DNA of 64,000 nucleotides from Pseudonocardia nematodicida (GCF_040105385.1 NZ_JBEDNQ010000011.1:244928-308927), one strand, 5' to 3'. Positions 8,217-16,837 are shown, counted from the stretch's first letter. The notes: generated from the letters alone by a model not told the origin. Numbers and translations are program-made.

Positions 8217-9821
8217 TCAGAACACCATCCCGAGCGCCCAGCTGCCGATCAGCCAGGCCACCCCGGTGATGACGAAGACCCCGACCACGTTCACCCAGGC
8301 ACCTGCCCTGGCCATCTGACCGATCGTCACCGCGCCGGATCCGAACACGATCGCGTTCGGTGGAGTGCCGACCGGCAGCATGAACGCACACGTCGCGGCC
8401 ATCGCGGCCGGGATGAGCAGGGTCGCCTCGTCGGTGCCGATGCCCAGCGCGACCGCGCCGAGCAGCGGGATGAACGTCGCCGAGGTCGCGGTGTTGCTGG
8501 TGACCTCGGTGAGCATCAGGACGATGGCGACGACGCAGAGGACGAGCAGCAGCGTCGGCAGCACGCCGAGCGCGCCGACCTGGTTTCCGATGAACTCGTC
8601 GAGCCCGCTCGCCGACACCGATCCGGCCAGGGCGAGCCCGCCGCCGAACAGGACCAGGACCCCCCAGGGCAGGCCCTTCTGGGCGTCGTCCCAGACGAGC
8701 ACCATCGGATACCGGCCGCGCCCATCGCCCGCCGGCCCGGCCGGAACCAGGAACAGCGCGATGCCGGCCGCGATCGCGATCGCGGTGTCGTTCAGGTTGC
8801 TCAGCCACGGCAGCGCGGTGTCGATCGCCTCGAACTCCGACAGCAGGGCCGGGACGATCCAGAGGAACGCCGCGCCGCCGAACACGGCCAGCACCCGCTT
8901 CTCGGCGGAGCCGACCGGTCCCATCTCGCGCAGCTGCTCGTCGATCATCTCGCGGCCGCCGGGGACCTCGGACAGCGAGGTCCGGAAGAGGAACTTGGTC
9001 AGGACCAGCCAGACCGTCAGCAGCAGGATCACGGTGACCGGGACGCCGATCAGCATCCACTGCAGGAACCCGATCTCGCGGCCGAACTCGTCGGCGAGGA
9101 ACGCGACGACCATCGCGTTCGGGATCGACCCGACGATCGTCCCGAGACCGCCGATGGACGAGGCCCAGGCCACGGCGAGCATCAGGCTGATCCCGAAGCG
9201 GCGCACGTCCCGGTTGTGGATGACCTCGGAGACCGGGGTACCGGGGGTGAGCCGCTCGTTGCTGACCCGCTCGGCGACCAGCGCGAGCACCGACAGCGCG
9301 ATCGGCAGCATCATCAGCGCGGTGGCGGTGTTGTTGACCCACATCGACAGGAAGCCGCAGGCGATCATGACGCCGAGCACGATCCGGTCCGGGGTCGTGC
9401 CGACCGCGCGCAGGGTCAGCAGCGCGATCCGCCGGTGCAGGTTCCACTTCTGCATCGCGATCGCGATGAGGAACCCGCCGAGGAACAGGAAGACGATCGG
9501 GTCGCCGTAGCGGGCGGCGGCGTCGGTGACCGACACGATCCCGAACGCCGGGAAGGCCACGATCGGGATCAGCGCGGTCGCGGGGAGCGGGACGGCCTCG
9601 GTGACCCACCAGGTCGCCATCAGCACGCCGATCGCGGCGACGAGGCGCGCGTCGGGTTCGATCGTCTCGGCGGCGCCCAGCAACAGCCAGGTCAGGCCCG
9701 CGAGGACGAGACCGAGGGCGCGCAGGCCCCACACGACCGCGGGGGTACGGGTGGTGCCGGTGCCGGGCTCGCCGGGTGGTGCAGCGTTCTCGGCGGACCC
9801 GGGAGTGGTGTCGGTGGACAT
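8217..9821 (-). CDS. SLC13-family (DASS) anion permease, copy 1
   Basis: A 534-residue membrane protein of the divalent anion:sodium symporter family that carries sulfate, dicarboxylates or similar anions. After a polar N-terminal ~30 residues come about a dozen hydrophobic segments. The two halves show the inverted-repeat Ser/Asn-Asn-Thr hairpins: WVNNTATALMM in the first half and TEVTSNTATSATF in the second, which bind Na+ and substrate. It is the downstream gene of a tandem pair with a closely similar permease 120 bp away. Start ATG at 9821 has GAGGAAGG 6-12 bases upstream. Substrate is not readable; sulfate or C4-dicarboxylate are the usual choices. Confidence 0.88.
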   Translation of the reverse strand: MSTDTTPGSAENAAPPGEPGTGTTRTPAVVWGLRALGLVLAGLTWLLLGAAETIEPDARLVAAIGVLMATWWVTEAVPLPATALIPIVAFPAFGIVSVTDAAARYGDPIVFLFLGGFLIAIAMQKWNLHRRIALLTLRAVGTTPDRIVLGVMIACGFLSMWVNNTATALMMLPIALSVLALVAERVSNERLTPGTPVSEVIHNRDVRRFGISLMLAVAWASSIGGLGTIVGSIPNAMVVAFLADEFGREIGFLQWMLIGVPVTVILLLTVWLVLTKFLFRTSLSEVPGGREMIDEQLREMGPVGSAEKRVLAVFGGAAFLWIVPALLSEFEAIDTALPWLSNLNDTAIAIAAGIALFLVPAGPAGDGRGRYPMVLVWDDAQKGLPWGVLVLFGGGLALAGSVSASGLDEFIGNQVGALGVLPTLLLVLCVVAIVLMLTEVTSNTATSATFIPLLGAVALGIGTDEATLLIPAAMAATCAFMLPVGTPPNAIVFGSGAVTIGQMARAGAWVNVVGVFVITGVAWLIGSWALGMVF

Positions 9822-9941
9822 CCGTGCCCTTCCTCGGCGCGCCCGGTCGGACGCGCCGTTCGGCCGGGCGGCGGCTGTGCGGCCGCCGCCCGGATCGGCC
9901 GTCGGGCCCCGCTCACCGGTCGGGCGAGCGGGGTCCGACGA

Positions 9942-11606
9942 TCAGAACTGCAGGCCCAGCGCCCATCCGCCGAGCAGGAACGCGAACAGCGTGATCAGCA
10001 GGACGCCCACAATGTTGAGCCAGACACCGCCGCGGGCCATCTGGCCGATCGTCACGACGCCGGAGCCGAACACGATGGCGTTCGGCGGCGTGCCGACGGG
10101 CAGCATGAACGCGCACGTCGCGGCCAGCGCGGCCGGGATCAGAAGGGTCATCGAGTCGGCCCCGATCCCGATCGCGACGCCGCCGAGGACCGGGATGAAG
10201 GTCGCGGCCGTGGCGGTGTTGCTGGTGACCTCGGTGAGCAGCAGGACGATGGCGACGATCGCGCCGACGAGCAGCAGGATCGGCAGCACCCCGAGCCCGG
10301 CGACGCTGGTGCCGATGAACTCGTCCAGGCCGCTCGCCGAGACCGCACCGGCCAGCGCGAGGCCACCGCCGAACAGCAGCAGCACGCCCCAGGGGAGCCC
10401 CTTCTGGGCGTCGTCCCAGACCAGCAGCATCCGGTAGCGGCGCGGGGCGCCCTCGGCCTCCGCGGCCTCGCCGGGCGGAGTGGTGCTCGCCGGCATCAGG
10501 AACAGCACGATGCCGGCGAGGATCGCGATCGCGGTGTCGTTGAACTCGCCGAGCCAGGGCAGCGCGGTGTCGATCGCGTCGAACTCGGTGAGCAGGCCGG
10601 GCGCGATCCACAGGAACGCCGCACCGGCGAAGACGGCGAGCACCCGCTTCTCGGCCCGGCTGGCCGGTCCCATCTCGCGCAGCTGCTCGTCGATCATCTC
10701 CCGGCCGCCGGGGATCTCGGTCAGATCGGTGCGGAACAGGAACCGGGTGATCAGGAACCACGCGATCCCGGTGAAGACGATCACGATCGGCACGCCGAGC
10801 TGCATCCAGCCCAGGAAGCTGATCTCCCGGTCCAGCTCGTCCTGCACGTAGCCGGCGACGATGGCGTTCGGCGGGCTCCCGAGCAGGGTCCCGAGCCCGC
10901 CGATCGAGGACGCCCAGGCGACCGAGAGCACCAGGCCCACACCGAACATCTGGACGGACGGATTCTTGATCGTCTCGCTCAGCGGCGCCCCGCGCTTCAC
11001 CTCGTCCTCCGCGCCACCGGCCCGCTCGGCCACCAGCGCCAGCACCGACAGCGCGATCGGCAGCATCATCAGCGTGGTCGCGGTGTTCGACACCCACATC
11101 GACAGGAACGCGGTGGCGATCATCATGCCGAGCACGATCCGGGTCGGCGTGGTCCCCACCGCACGCAGCGTGAGCAGCGCGATCCGCCGGTGCAGGTGCC
11201 ACTTCTGCATCGCGATCGCGATGAGGAAGCCGCCCAGGAACAGGAAGACGATCGGGTCGCCGTAGCGGGCGCCGACGTCGGCCACCGGCACGACGCCGAA
11301 GGCCGGGAAGAGCACCAGCGGCAGCAGCGCGGTCGCCGACAGCGGGATCGCCTCGGTGACCCACCAGGTCGCCATCAGGACGCCGATCGCGGCGACCATC
11401 CGCGCGTCGGGCTCGAGGGTCTCGGCCAGGCCGAGCAGCAGCCAGGTCAGGACGCCCAGACCGAGGCCCAGGGCACGGAAACTCCAGGTACGGCCCGGGG
11501 ATCGCCCGTCCGCCGCGGTGGCGCCGCCGGTGCCGACGGGCGGGTCGCCGCCGGCCTTCTCGGGAGCCTTGTCGGCGTCCCTCTGGTCTGGTTCTGTCGT
11601 GGACAA
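9942..11606 (-). CDS. SLC13-family (DASS) anion permease, copy 2
   Basis: A 554-residue paralogue of the adjacent permease; whole stretches such as PDARMVAAIGVLMATWWVTE and the Na+-site hairpins WVSNTATTLMM and TEVTSNTATAATF are nearly the same in both. It probably transports a related dicarboxylate or sulfate. I choose the TTG at 11606 because GAAGGGG stands 5 bases in front of it and the resulting N terminus (MSTTEPDQRD) resembles that of copy 1; the open frame to 11813 adds residues with no such likeness. An acidic insertion (PASTTPPGEAAEAEGAP, around the middle) distinguishes it from copy 1. The pair is likely a tandem duplication transcribed together. Confidence 0.86.
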   Translation of the reverse strand: MSTTEPDQRDADKAPEKAGGDPPVGTGGATAADGRSPGRTWSFRALGLGLGVLTWLLLGLAETLEPDARMVAAIGVLMATWWVTEAIPLSATALLPLVLFPAFGVVPVADVGARYGDPIVFLFLGGFLIAIAMQKWHLHRRIALLTLRAVGTTPTRIVLGMMIATAFLSMWVSNTATTLMMLPIALSVLALVAERAGGAEDEVKRGAPLSETIKNPSVQMFGVGLVLSVAWASSIGGLGTLLGSPPNAIVAGYVQDELDREISFLGWMQLGVPIVIVFTGIAWFLITRFLFRTDLTEIPGGREMIDEQLREMGPASRAEKRVLAVFAGAAFLWIAPGLLTEFDAIDTALPWLGEFNDTAIAILAGIVLFLMPASTTPPGEAAEAEGAPRRYRMLLVWDDAQKGLPWGVLLLFGGGLALAGAVSASGLDEFIGTSVAGLGVLPILLLVGAIVAIVLLLTEVTSNTATAATFIPVLGGVAIGIGADSMTLLIPAALAATCAFMLPVGTPPNAIVFGSGVVTIGQMARGGVWLNIVGVLLITLFAFLLGGWALGLQF

Positions 11607-11751
11607 GAGGACCCCTTCGGCCGCCGGAACACTCGGACGCTCACGCGTCGTGCCGGGAAGGTACCCGATAGGAGCATTCGTCCTTGAATGTCGACTCCCG
11701 CTGTCCGATCCGTTCACGACACGACATCGTGGGGCGGGCACGCTGGCACCC

Positions 11752-12150
11752 ATGGACGAGACGATCGGCGCCGAGGTCGACATGATCGGCATCCTGGTGA
11801 CGGACATGGCCACCTCGGTGGCCTTCTACCGGCTGCTGGGCCTGACGTTCCCGGACGGCGCGGAGGGGGAGGCCCACGTGGAGAGGACGCTGCGCGGCGG
11901 GCTGCGCCTGGCGCTGGACCTGCAGTCGATGGTGGAGACCTTCCATCCCGGGCCCGCGCCGTCGCCGGACGGGCGGATGAGCCTGGCCTTCAAGCTGCCG
12001 TCGGCCGACGCCGTCGACGACGCCTGGAAGCGGGTCACCGCTGCCGGCCACGGCAGCGTGCTGGAGCCGTTCGACGCGCCGTGGGGGCAGCGCTACGCCA
12101 CCGTGCGCGATCCGGACGGGCAGTCGCTGGACCTGTTCGCCTGGACCTGA
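11752..12150 (+). CDS. VOC-family (glyoxalase/bleomycin-resistance fold) protein
   Basis: A 132-residue single vicinal-oxygen-chelate unit made of two beta-alpha-beta-beta-beta modules: it opens DMIGILVTDMATSVAFYRLLGL and ends QRYATVRDPDGQSLDLFAW, the standard first and last strands of the fold. Such proteins may be dioxygenases, lyases or drug-binding proteins; nothing here fixes the substrate. The ATG at 11752 has no ribosome-binding site and is probably leaderless; the longer open frame upstream is in the region opposite the permease start. Its 3' end overlaps the convergent AraC gene by 58 bp. Confidence 0.8.
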   Translation: MDETIGAEVDMIGILVTDMATSVAFYRLLGLTFPDGAEGEAHVERTLRGGLRLALDLQSMVETFHPGPAPSPDGRMSLAFKLPSADAVDDAWKRVTAAGHGSVLEPFDAPWGQRYATVRDPDGQSLDLFAWT

Positions 12151-13001
12151 GTGTCCGGGCCGCGGCCGGGGGACCCCGGGTGCAGGGCGGTCGCCGGGAC
12201 CCCGGCCAGGGCCCGGACCTCGCGGGAGAGGTGTGGCTGGTCGGCGTACCCGGCGCGGGCGGCGACCTCGGCGGGCGGCACGCCGTCGTACAGCAGGCGG
12301 CTCGCCGTGCGGAACCGCAGCACCCGGCGGGCGACCGAGGGGCCGTAGCCGAGCGTCGCCAGGCAGCGCCGGTGCAGGGTGCGGGTGGTGACGCCGAGCC
12401 GGTCGGCGAGCTCGCCCGCCGGCATGCCACGGGCCAGCGCCCGGAGCGCGGGCCGGGGGAGCGGCGCGGGCAGGCCGACCCGGTCGTCGTCCGCGGCTGC
12501 GCGCAGGGCGGAGAGCACGCCGAACAACCGTGCGAGATCGCCGAGGGGTACGGCAGGGTCGTCCGGGCCACGCTCGGCAGCGCCCACGTACCCCTCGGGC
12601 GGGGCCGGCGACCGATGGGCGATGGCGGCGGGGAGGCGCCCGACCGTGGCGGGAGCGGCGGGAGCGGCGGGAGCGGCGGCCAGGGCGGCCCGACGCGGGG
12701 CGGGCAGCACGTCGTCCAGAGCGGGTCTGCGGTCCCGCAGCTCCGCGGCGGGCACGCCCAGCAGCGCCGGGAGCGCGCCCGGCCGGAAGCGCAGCCCGGT
12801 GGTGACCGAGCCGGCCGGGGTCGTCGTGCGGTGCGCGGCCGTGTCCGGCCCGGCGACGACGATCCGGCCGCCGAGCACGATCAGGTCCATGCAGCCGTCG
12901 GGGAGGACCCGCCCCTCGGAAGCGACCGGGGTGCGCGCCCGCCACGCGCACTCCACCAGCTCCGCAGCCGGCCCGGCCGCCGGGATCTCCCGGTAGTCCA
13001 C
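12093..13001 (-). CDS. AraC-family transcriptional regulator (DUF6597-like N terminus)
   Basis: A 302-residue regulator. The N-terminal half has RVLPDGCMDLIVLGGRIVVAG and a following FRPGALPALLGVPAAEL, the pattern of the sensor domain found in many actinobacterial AraC proteins (DUF6597 type). After an Ala/Pro-rich linker (about residues 105-140) comes the double helix-turn-helix: ELADRLGVTTRTLHRRCLATLGYGP and EVAARAGYADQPHLSREVRALAG. Its 3' end overlaps the VOC gene, with which it converges; regulator and VOC gene are often paired, so it may control that gene. A ligand cannot be inferred. The final ~25 residues lie within the overlap and are weakly supported. Confidence 0.85.
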   Translation of the reverse strand: MDYREIPAAGPAAELVECAWRARTPVASEGRVLPDGCMDLIVLGGRIVVAGPDTAAHRTTTPAGSVTTGLRFRPGALPALLGVPAAELRDRRPALDDVLPAPRRAALAAAPAAPAAPATVGRLPAAIAHRSPAPPEGYVGAAERGPDDPAVPLGDLARLFGVLSALRAAADDDRVGLPAPLPRPALRALARGMPAGELADRLGVTTRTLHRRCLATLGYGPSVARRVLRFRTASRLLYDGVPPAEVAARAGYADQPHLSREVRALAGVPATALHPGSPGRGPDTQVQANRSSDCPSGSRTVA

Positions 13002-13030
13002 CCGCCGAGCCTACGACGCCCGGACGCACC

Positions 13031-13066
13031 GGAGCCCCGGCCGCGCTGGATGCGCGCCGGGGCTCC
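13031..13066 (-). terminator. Terminator downstream of the YceI gene
   Basis: Perfect 11-bp inverted repeat GGAGCCCCGGC (13031-13041) / GCCGGGGCTCC (13056-13066) with a 14-base loop that can itself pair. It lies just after the YceI stop codon on the minus strand and before the start of the AraC gene. Confidence 0.65.
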
Positions 13067-13084
13067 CGGGTGTGGCAGTGCGGA

Positions 13085-13636
13085 TCAGGCCGCGCGCAGG
13101 ACCGCCTGGATCTCGAGCTCCACGCCGACCTTCTCGCTGACGACCACGCCGCCGCCGTCGAGCGGCAGCTCGATGTCGACGCCGTAGTCCGAGCGGTTGA
13201 TCGTGGTCTTCGCGGTGAAGCCGGCGCGGGTGCCGCCCCAGGCGTCCGGCCCGAAGCCGTTGACCTCGAGCTCCAGCTCGACCGGCTTGGTGACGCCCTT
13301 GATCGTCAGGTCGCCGGACAGCACGTACTCGTCGCCCTTGGCCACGAGCCCGGTGGAGGTGAAGTTCCAGGTCGGGTACTTCTCGACCTCGAAGAAGTCG
13401 GCCGACTTGACGTGCCCGTCGCGCTGCTCGTTGCCCGTGGTCAGCGAGCTGCAGTCGATCGTGGCGGAGACGGTGGAGTTCTCGAACTCCTCGCCGGTGA
13501 CGAGCTCACCGGACACGCCCTCGAAGCGACCCCGCACCTTGCTGACCATCATGTGCCGGACGACGAAGGACACGTCGCTGTGAACCGGGTCGATGTCCCA
13601 GGTGCCGGCGACGTAGTTCGGGATGGTGGTGGACAT
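13085..13636 (-). CDS. YceI-family protein
   Basis: A 183-residue lipocalin-like beta-barrel protein of the YceI family, thought to bind isoprenoid or other lipophilic ligands. Motifs: GTWDIDPVHSDVSFVVRHMMVSKV at the N terminus, then FFEVEKYPTWNFTST and a basic/alternating strand pattern to VGVELEIQAVL at the end. No signal peptide, so it is probably cytoplasmic, unlike the periplasmic E. coli member. ATG at 13636 follows a GGAGG-like site (CGGAGGCTGC). It is divergent from a MarR gene with a conserved A/T-rich operator-like element between them; in many actinomycetes this gene pair is co-regulated. Confidence 0.9.
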   Translation of the reverse strand: MSTTIPNYVAGTWDIDPVHSDVSFVVRHMMVSKVRGRFEGVSGELVTGEEFENSTVSATIDCSSLTTGNEQRDGHVKSADFFEVEKYPTWNFTSTGLVAKGDEYVLSGDLTIKGVTKPVELELEVNGFGPDAWGGTRAGFTAKTTINRSDYGVDIELPLDGGGVVVSEKVGVELEIQAVLRAA

Positions 13637-13654
13637 GGGTGCAGCCTCCGGGCA

Positions 13655-13680
13655 AAGTAGTTGAACGCTCAGCTGATGAG
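13655..13680 (+). promoter_or_regulatory. Operator-like element between YceI and MarR genes
   Basis: The sequence AAGTAGTTGA (13655-13664) is followed by ACGC and TCAGCT, an imperfect dyad TTGA-N4-TCAG. The same ten bases occur on the other strand in front of the LLM gene at 22267. It lies in the only A/T-rich part of the divergent promoter region, so it is a candidate MarR binding site. Confidence 0.45.
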
Positions 13681-13728
13681 TACAGTAGGACCCAACAAGA
13701 TGAAGGCTCAATCATTCCGGAGGGTGAC

Positions 13729-14247
13729 GTGGACCACACGCGCTGGCTCGATGACGAGGAGCAGCGGACGTGGCGCGCCTTCCTCGCGGCCCACCGCCTG
13801 GTGTTCGACAAGGTCGAGCGGCGGCTGCAGGCCGGGGCGGGGATGCCGCAGGCGTACTACGAGATCCTCGTCCGGCTCTCCGAGGCGCCGGGGCGGACGC
13901 TGCGGATGAGCGTGCTCGCCGAGTCGGCGCTGGCCTCGCGCAGCCGGGTGTCGCACGCCGTGGCCAGGATGGAGGAGGCCGGCTGGATCGTCCGGCGGTC
14001 CTGCCCGACCGACCGTCGTGGACAGCTCGCCGTCCTCACCGACACCGGCATGGGTGTGCTGGAGGCGGCCGCGCCCGACCACGTCGAGAGCGTCCGCGAG
14101 GCGGTGTTCGACGGCCTGACCCCCGCCCAGCAGGCCGCGCTGCAGGAGGCGAGCGAGGCGATCGTCACGCACCTGTCCGACGGCGCGGAGTGGCCCGTGA
14201 CGGGGGACTCGGGACCGGACGGCCCGGGCTGCCCGCAGGCGTCCTAG
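13729..14247 (+). CDS. MarR-family transcriptional regulator
   Basis: A 172-residue winged-helix regulator. The helix-turn-helix is seen in RMSVLAESALASRSRVSHAV with the wing EAGWIVRRSCPTDRRGQLAVLT, and the flanking helices that make the dimer interface include AYYEILVRLSEAPG. GTG at 13729 has the site GGAGGGTGA immediately upstream and gives the usual N terminus; the open frame from 13639 runs through the promoter. It is divergent from the YceI gene, which it likely represses together with itself. lpdA starts 9 bp after its stop, so lpdA may be read through from this promoter. Ligand unknown. Confidence 0.87.
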   Translation: MDHTRWLDDEEQRTWRAFLAAHRLVFDKVERRLQAGAGMPQAYYEILVRLSEAPGRTLRMSVLAESALASRSRVSHAVARMEEAGWIVRRSCPTDRRGQLAVLTDTGMGVLEAAAPDHVESVREAVFDGLTPAQQAALQEASEAIVTHLSDGAEWPVTGDSGPDGPGCPQAS

Positions 14248-14256
14248 GCTGGGCAC

Positions 14257-15660
14257 ATGCCTCATTTCGACGTCGTCGTACTCGGAGCCGGACCCGGCGG
14301 ATACGTGGCGGCCATCCGCGCCGCTCAGCTCGGCCGCAGTGTGGCGGTGATCGAGGAGAAGTACTGGGGCGGTGTGTGCCTGAACGTGGGCTGCATCCCG
14401 TCCAAGGCGCTGCTGCGCAACGCCGAGATCGCGCACATCGTCACGAAGGAGCAGAAGACCTTCGGCCTCTCCGGCGAGGTCTCGCTGGACTTCGGCGCCG
14501 CCTTCGACCGCAGCCGGACCGTCGCGGACGGCCGGGTCAAGGGCGTGCACTTCCTGATGAAGAAGAACAAGATCACCGAGTTCGACGGGTTCGGCCGGTT
14601 CACCAAGCCGGGCGAGATCGAGGTCGAGCTGTCGAAGGGCGGCAGCGAGACCGTCACCTACGACGACGTGATCATCGCTTCCGGTTCCACGGTCAAGCTG
14701 CTGCCGGGCACCGAGCTGTCCGAGCGCGTGGTGACCTACGAGGAGCAGATCCTCACCCGCGAGCTGCCGGAGAGCGTGATCATCGCCGGCGCCGGGGCGA
14801 TCGGTGTCGAGTTCGCCTACGTGCTGGCCAACTACGGCGTCGACGTCACCATCGTCGAGTTCCTGGACCGGCTGCTCCCGCTCGAGGACGCGGACGTGTC
14901 CAAGGAGCTGCTCAAGCGCTACAAGAAGATGGGCGTCACCGTCCGCACCTCGACCAAGGTCGAGTCGATCGCCGACGACGGCAAGGGCGTCACCGTCACC
15001 GTCTCGTCGTCGAAGGGCACCGAGGAGCTGCGCGCCGACAAGGTCGTGCAGGCCATCGGCTTCGCCCCGCGGGTGGACGGTTTCGGGCTGGACAAGCTGG
15101 GCGTCGAGCTCACCGAGCGCGGCGCGATCAAGATCGACGACTACATGCGCACCAGCGCCGAGCACGTCTACGCGATCGGCGACGTCACCGCGAAGTTGAT
15201 GCTCGCGCACGTCGCCGAGGCCCAGGGCGTCGTCGCCGCCGAGACCCTCGCCGGCGCGGAGACCCAGGAGCTCGAGTACGTGATGATGCCGCGGGCGACG
15301 TTCTGCTCGCCGCAGGTCGCCTCGTTCGGCTACACCCAGGCCCAGGCCGAGGAGCTGGCCGACTCCAAGGGTTGGAAGGTCAAGGTCGCGTCCTTCCCGT
15401 TCACCGCGAACGGCAAGGCGCACGGCCTGGCCGAGCCGAACGGGTTCGTGAAGCTGATCGCCGACGAGACCTACGGCGAGTTGCTGGGCGGGCACATCAT
15501 CGGCCCGGAGGCCACCGAGCTGCTGCCGGAGCTGACCCTGGCGCAGAAGTGGGACCTGACGGTCTACGAGATGGCGCGCAACGTGCACGCGCACCCGACC
15601 CTGTCGGAGGGGCTGCAGGAGGCGATCCACGGCCTGGCCGGCCACATGATCAACCTCTGA
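14257..15660 (+). CDS. lpdA: Dihydrolipoyl dehydrogenase
   Basis: FAD flavoenzyme (E3) that reoxidises dihydrolipoamide in pyruvate and 2-oxoglutarate dehydrogenase complexes, reducing NAD+. 467 residues: FAD-binding GAGPGGYVAAIRAAQLG (10-26), redox-active disulfide Cys41/Cys46 in CLNVGCIPSK, NAD-binding GAGAIGVEFAY near residue 185, the second FAD motif YAIGDVT near 307, and the C-terminal interface with the catalytic pair His446-Glu451 (HPTLSE). Typical length and all catalytic residues present. It is preceded by MarR with only 9 bp between and followed by a strong hairpin, so it is the last gene of its unit. The rest of the dehydrogenase complexes are not in the window. Confidence 0.96.
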   Translation: MPHFDVVVLGAGPGGYVAAIRAAQLGRSVAVIEEKYWGGVCLNVGCIPSKALLRNAEIAHIVTKEQKTFGLSGEVSLDFGAAFDRSRTVADGRVKGVHFLMKKNKITEFDGFGRFTKPGEIEVELSKGGSETVTYDDVIIASGSTVKLLPGTELSERVVTYEEQILTRELPESVIIAGAGAIGVEFAYVLANYGVDVTIVEFLDRLLPLEDADVSKELLKRYKKMGVTVRTSTKVESIADDGKGVTVTVSSSKGTEELRADKVVQAIGFAPRVDGFGLDKLGVELTERGAIKIDDYMRTSAEHVYAIGDVTAKLMLAHVAEAQGVVAAETLAGAETQELEYVMMPRATFCSPQVASFGYTQAQAEELADSKGWKVKVASFPFTANGKAHGLAEPNGFVKLIADETYGELLGGHIIGPEATELLPELTLAQKWDLTVYEMARNVHAHPTLSEGLQEAIHGLAGHMINL

Positions 15661-15671
15661 GTCACGCTACG

Positions 15672-15709
15672 ACGGGCGGCCCCGCGGCGAGAGCCACGGG
15701 GCCGCCCGT
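15672..15709 (+). terminator. Terminator after lpdA
   Basis: Perfect 13-bp inverted repeat ACGGGCGGCCCCG (15672-15684) / CGGGGCCGCCCGT (15697-15709), 12-base loop, starting 12 bases after the lpdA stop codon. Confidence 0.75.
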
Positions 15710-15811
15710 GCGTTCCGGGTCCGATACCGGCCGGGCTCGATCCGTCGCCGCCCGCCCACCCGGCCGGAGGCCGTGAGGAGGCTCGGTGGCGGACGCCCCG
15801 GGGTCGGCGGG

Positions 15812-16012
15812 TCAGGCGTCGCCGGCGGCGCGGCCGGGCTCGCGGCGCGCGTTGTGCTCGCGGCGGGCAGCGGGACGGCCGGCGTCGCGCTGCTCCTTGC
15901 GCTCGGCGACCAGCGCCGCCTCGACCGCGGCCTGGACGGCGGCGGTGTTGACGTCGGGGTCGATCAGCCGGGCGGCGGCGAGGGACCGTGCCGAGACCGA
16001 GATGCTGACCAT
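15812..16012 (-). CDS. Small hypothetical protein (66 aa)
   Basis: A 66-residue protein of unknown function. It starts MVSISVSARSLAAARLIDPD, contains a probable helix VQAAVEAALVAERKEQRD and ends in an Arg/Ala-rich tail. The call rests on the ribosome-binding site AGGAG 7 bases before the ATG at 16012 and on a dyad in the upstream gap. The beta-strand-like start followed by helices faintly recalls ribbon-helix-helix or CcdA-type antitoxins, but there is no toxin gene beside it, so I do not assign that role. The longer open frame to 16405 overlaps the Nudix gene in another frame and is not supported. Confidence 0.5.
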   Translation of the reverse strand: MVSISVSARSLAAARLIDPDVNTAAVQAAVEAALVAERKEQRDAGRPAARREHNARREPGRAAGDA

Positions 16013-16141
16013 GGGGAGCTCCTGGGGGCGTGGTGGGGAGTCGATGCTGTCGGGGGCGCCCCCACGCTGGGGGCCTCTTCGATTGTCGTCACGCGACCCG
16101 CCGGGTGTTAACCGATCCAGCGACCGTTGTGGGTGACATCT

Positions 16142-16157
16142 GTTACCGATTGGTAAA
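16142..16157 (-). promoter_or_regulatory. Dyad in the promoter region of the small gene
   Basis: TTACC-GATT-GGTAA (16143-16156) is a 5-bp inverted repeat in the A/T-rich 160-bp gap between the small gene and the Nudix gene. It could be an operator or part of a promoter; nothing identifies the protein that would bind. Confidence 0.3.
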
Positions 16158-16172
16158 CCTGCAGGAAAGAGA

Positions 16173-16730
16173 TTAGCCGACCTGGCCGAAGATCCACCGC
16201 CGGGTGACGTGCGCGCCGTCCGGAACCCACGGAAAGGCGGGGTCGCCCAGTCGCTCCCGCAGCTCGGCGAAGGTCCACCACCCGCCCTCGGCGACCTCGC
16301 TGGCCTGGTGGGTGACCGGTCCGTCGGAGAACGCCTGGTAGGTGTGCACGTGGGCGCGCAGGCCGTGTGGCCCGGTGCCGGGGCCGGTGTCGATGCCCAG
16401 CGCACCGGCGTCGAACGGGACGACGAACAGCGGCTCCAGCGCGACCCCGGTGATGCCGAGCTCCTCCGCCAGCTCGCGGGCGGCGCCGTCGTCGGGGGTC
16501 TCGCCCTCGTCGAGCACGCCGCCGGCCCAGTTGTCCCACAGTCCCGGCATGACCATCTTGGTGTCGGTGCGCCGGTGCACGTAGATGTGCTCGCCGTCGG
16601 TGCTGCGCAGCGCGATCGCGGTGGTCGCGTGCCACAGCGAGCGGGCGTAGACCTCGCCGCGCTCGGCGACGCCGGTCGGCCGACCGTCGGCGTCGAACAC
16701 CGTCAGGCGCTCGCGTGCGGGGTCGGTCAC
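16173..16730 (-). CDS. Nudix hydrolase (IPP isomerase-like subgroup)
   Basis: A 185-residue Nudix protein. The Nudix box, G-x5-E-x7-REL-x-EELG, is complete at about residues 70-92 (starting GGVLDEGE and ending RELAEELGI), supplying the metal-binding glutamates. The N-terminal ERLTVFDADGRPTGVAERGEVY and LWHATTAIAL are as in isopentenyl-diphosphate isomerase-like Nudix proteins that also include many broad-range diphosphatases. The catalytic Cys and Glu of true IPP isomerase are not recognisable, so hydrolysis of a nucleoside diphosphate derivative is more likely. GTG start at 16730. It is divergent from dop with 104 bp between. Confidence 0.85.
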   Translation of the reverse strand: MTDPARERLTVFDADGRPTGVAERGEVYARSLWHATTAIALRSTDGEHIYVHRRTDTKMVMPGLWDNWAGGVLDEGETPDDGAARELAEELGITGVALEPLFVVPFDAGALGIDTGPGTGPHGLRAHVHTYQAFSDGPVTHQASEVAEGGWWTFAELRERLGDPAFPWVPDGAHVTRRWIFGQVG

Positions 16731-16796
16731 GGACCACGATGATCCGCGCCGCCGTCCGGCCCCGCGCGGCGGGGGTGCGCGGCGGCCGCCGACGGC

Positions 16797-16837
16797 TAGG
16801 CTCGGAGGATGCAGTCTCGCGAGAGGGGCCGCCCGTG
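16797..16837 (+). promoter_or_regulatory. Promoter and ribosome-binding site of dop
   Basis: TAGGCT (16797-16802) is a good -10 box. It places transcription start at about 16809, leaving a short leader with AGAGGGG (16822-16828) before the GTG at 16835. This supports the GTG over the upstream in-frame start at 16715. Confidence 0.45.

Noticed and set aside
6211..9732. Minus-strand open frame of 1,173 codons
   Set aside because: It runs opposite mpa and through the permease in a wrong frame. Its composition (Arg/Pro/Asp-rich, no domains) is that of a shadow of high-GC coding DNA.
15812..16012. Antitoxin of a toxin-antitoxin pair
   Set aside because: The N-terminal pattern hints at CcdA-like proteins, but no toxin gene lies on either side.
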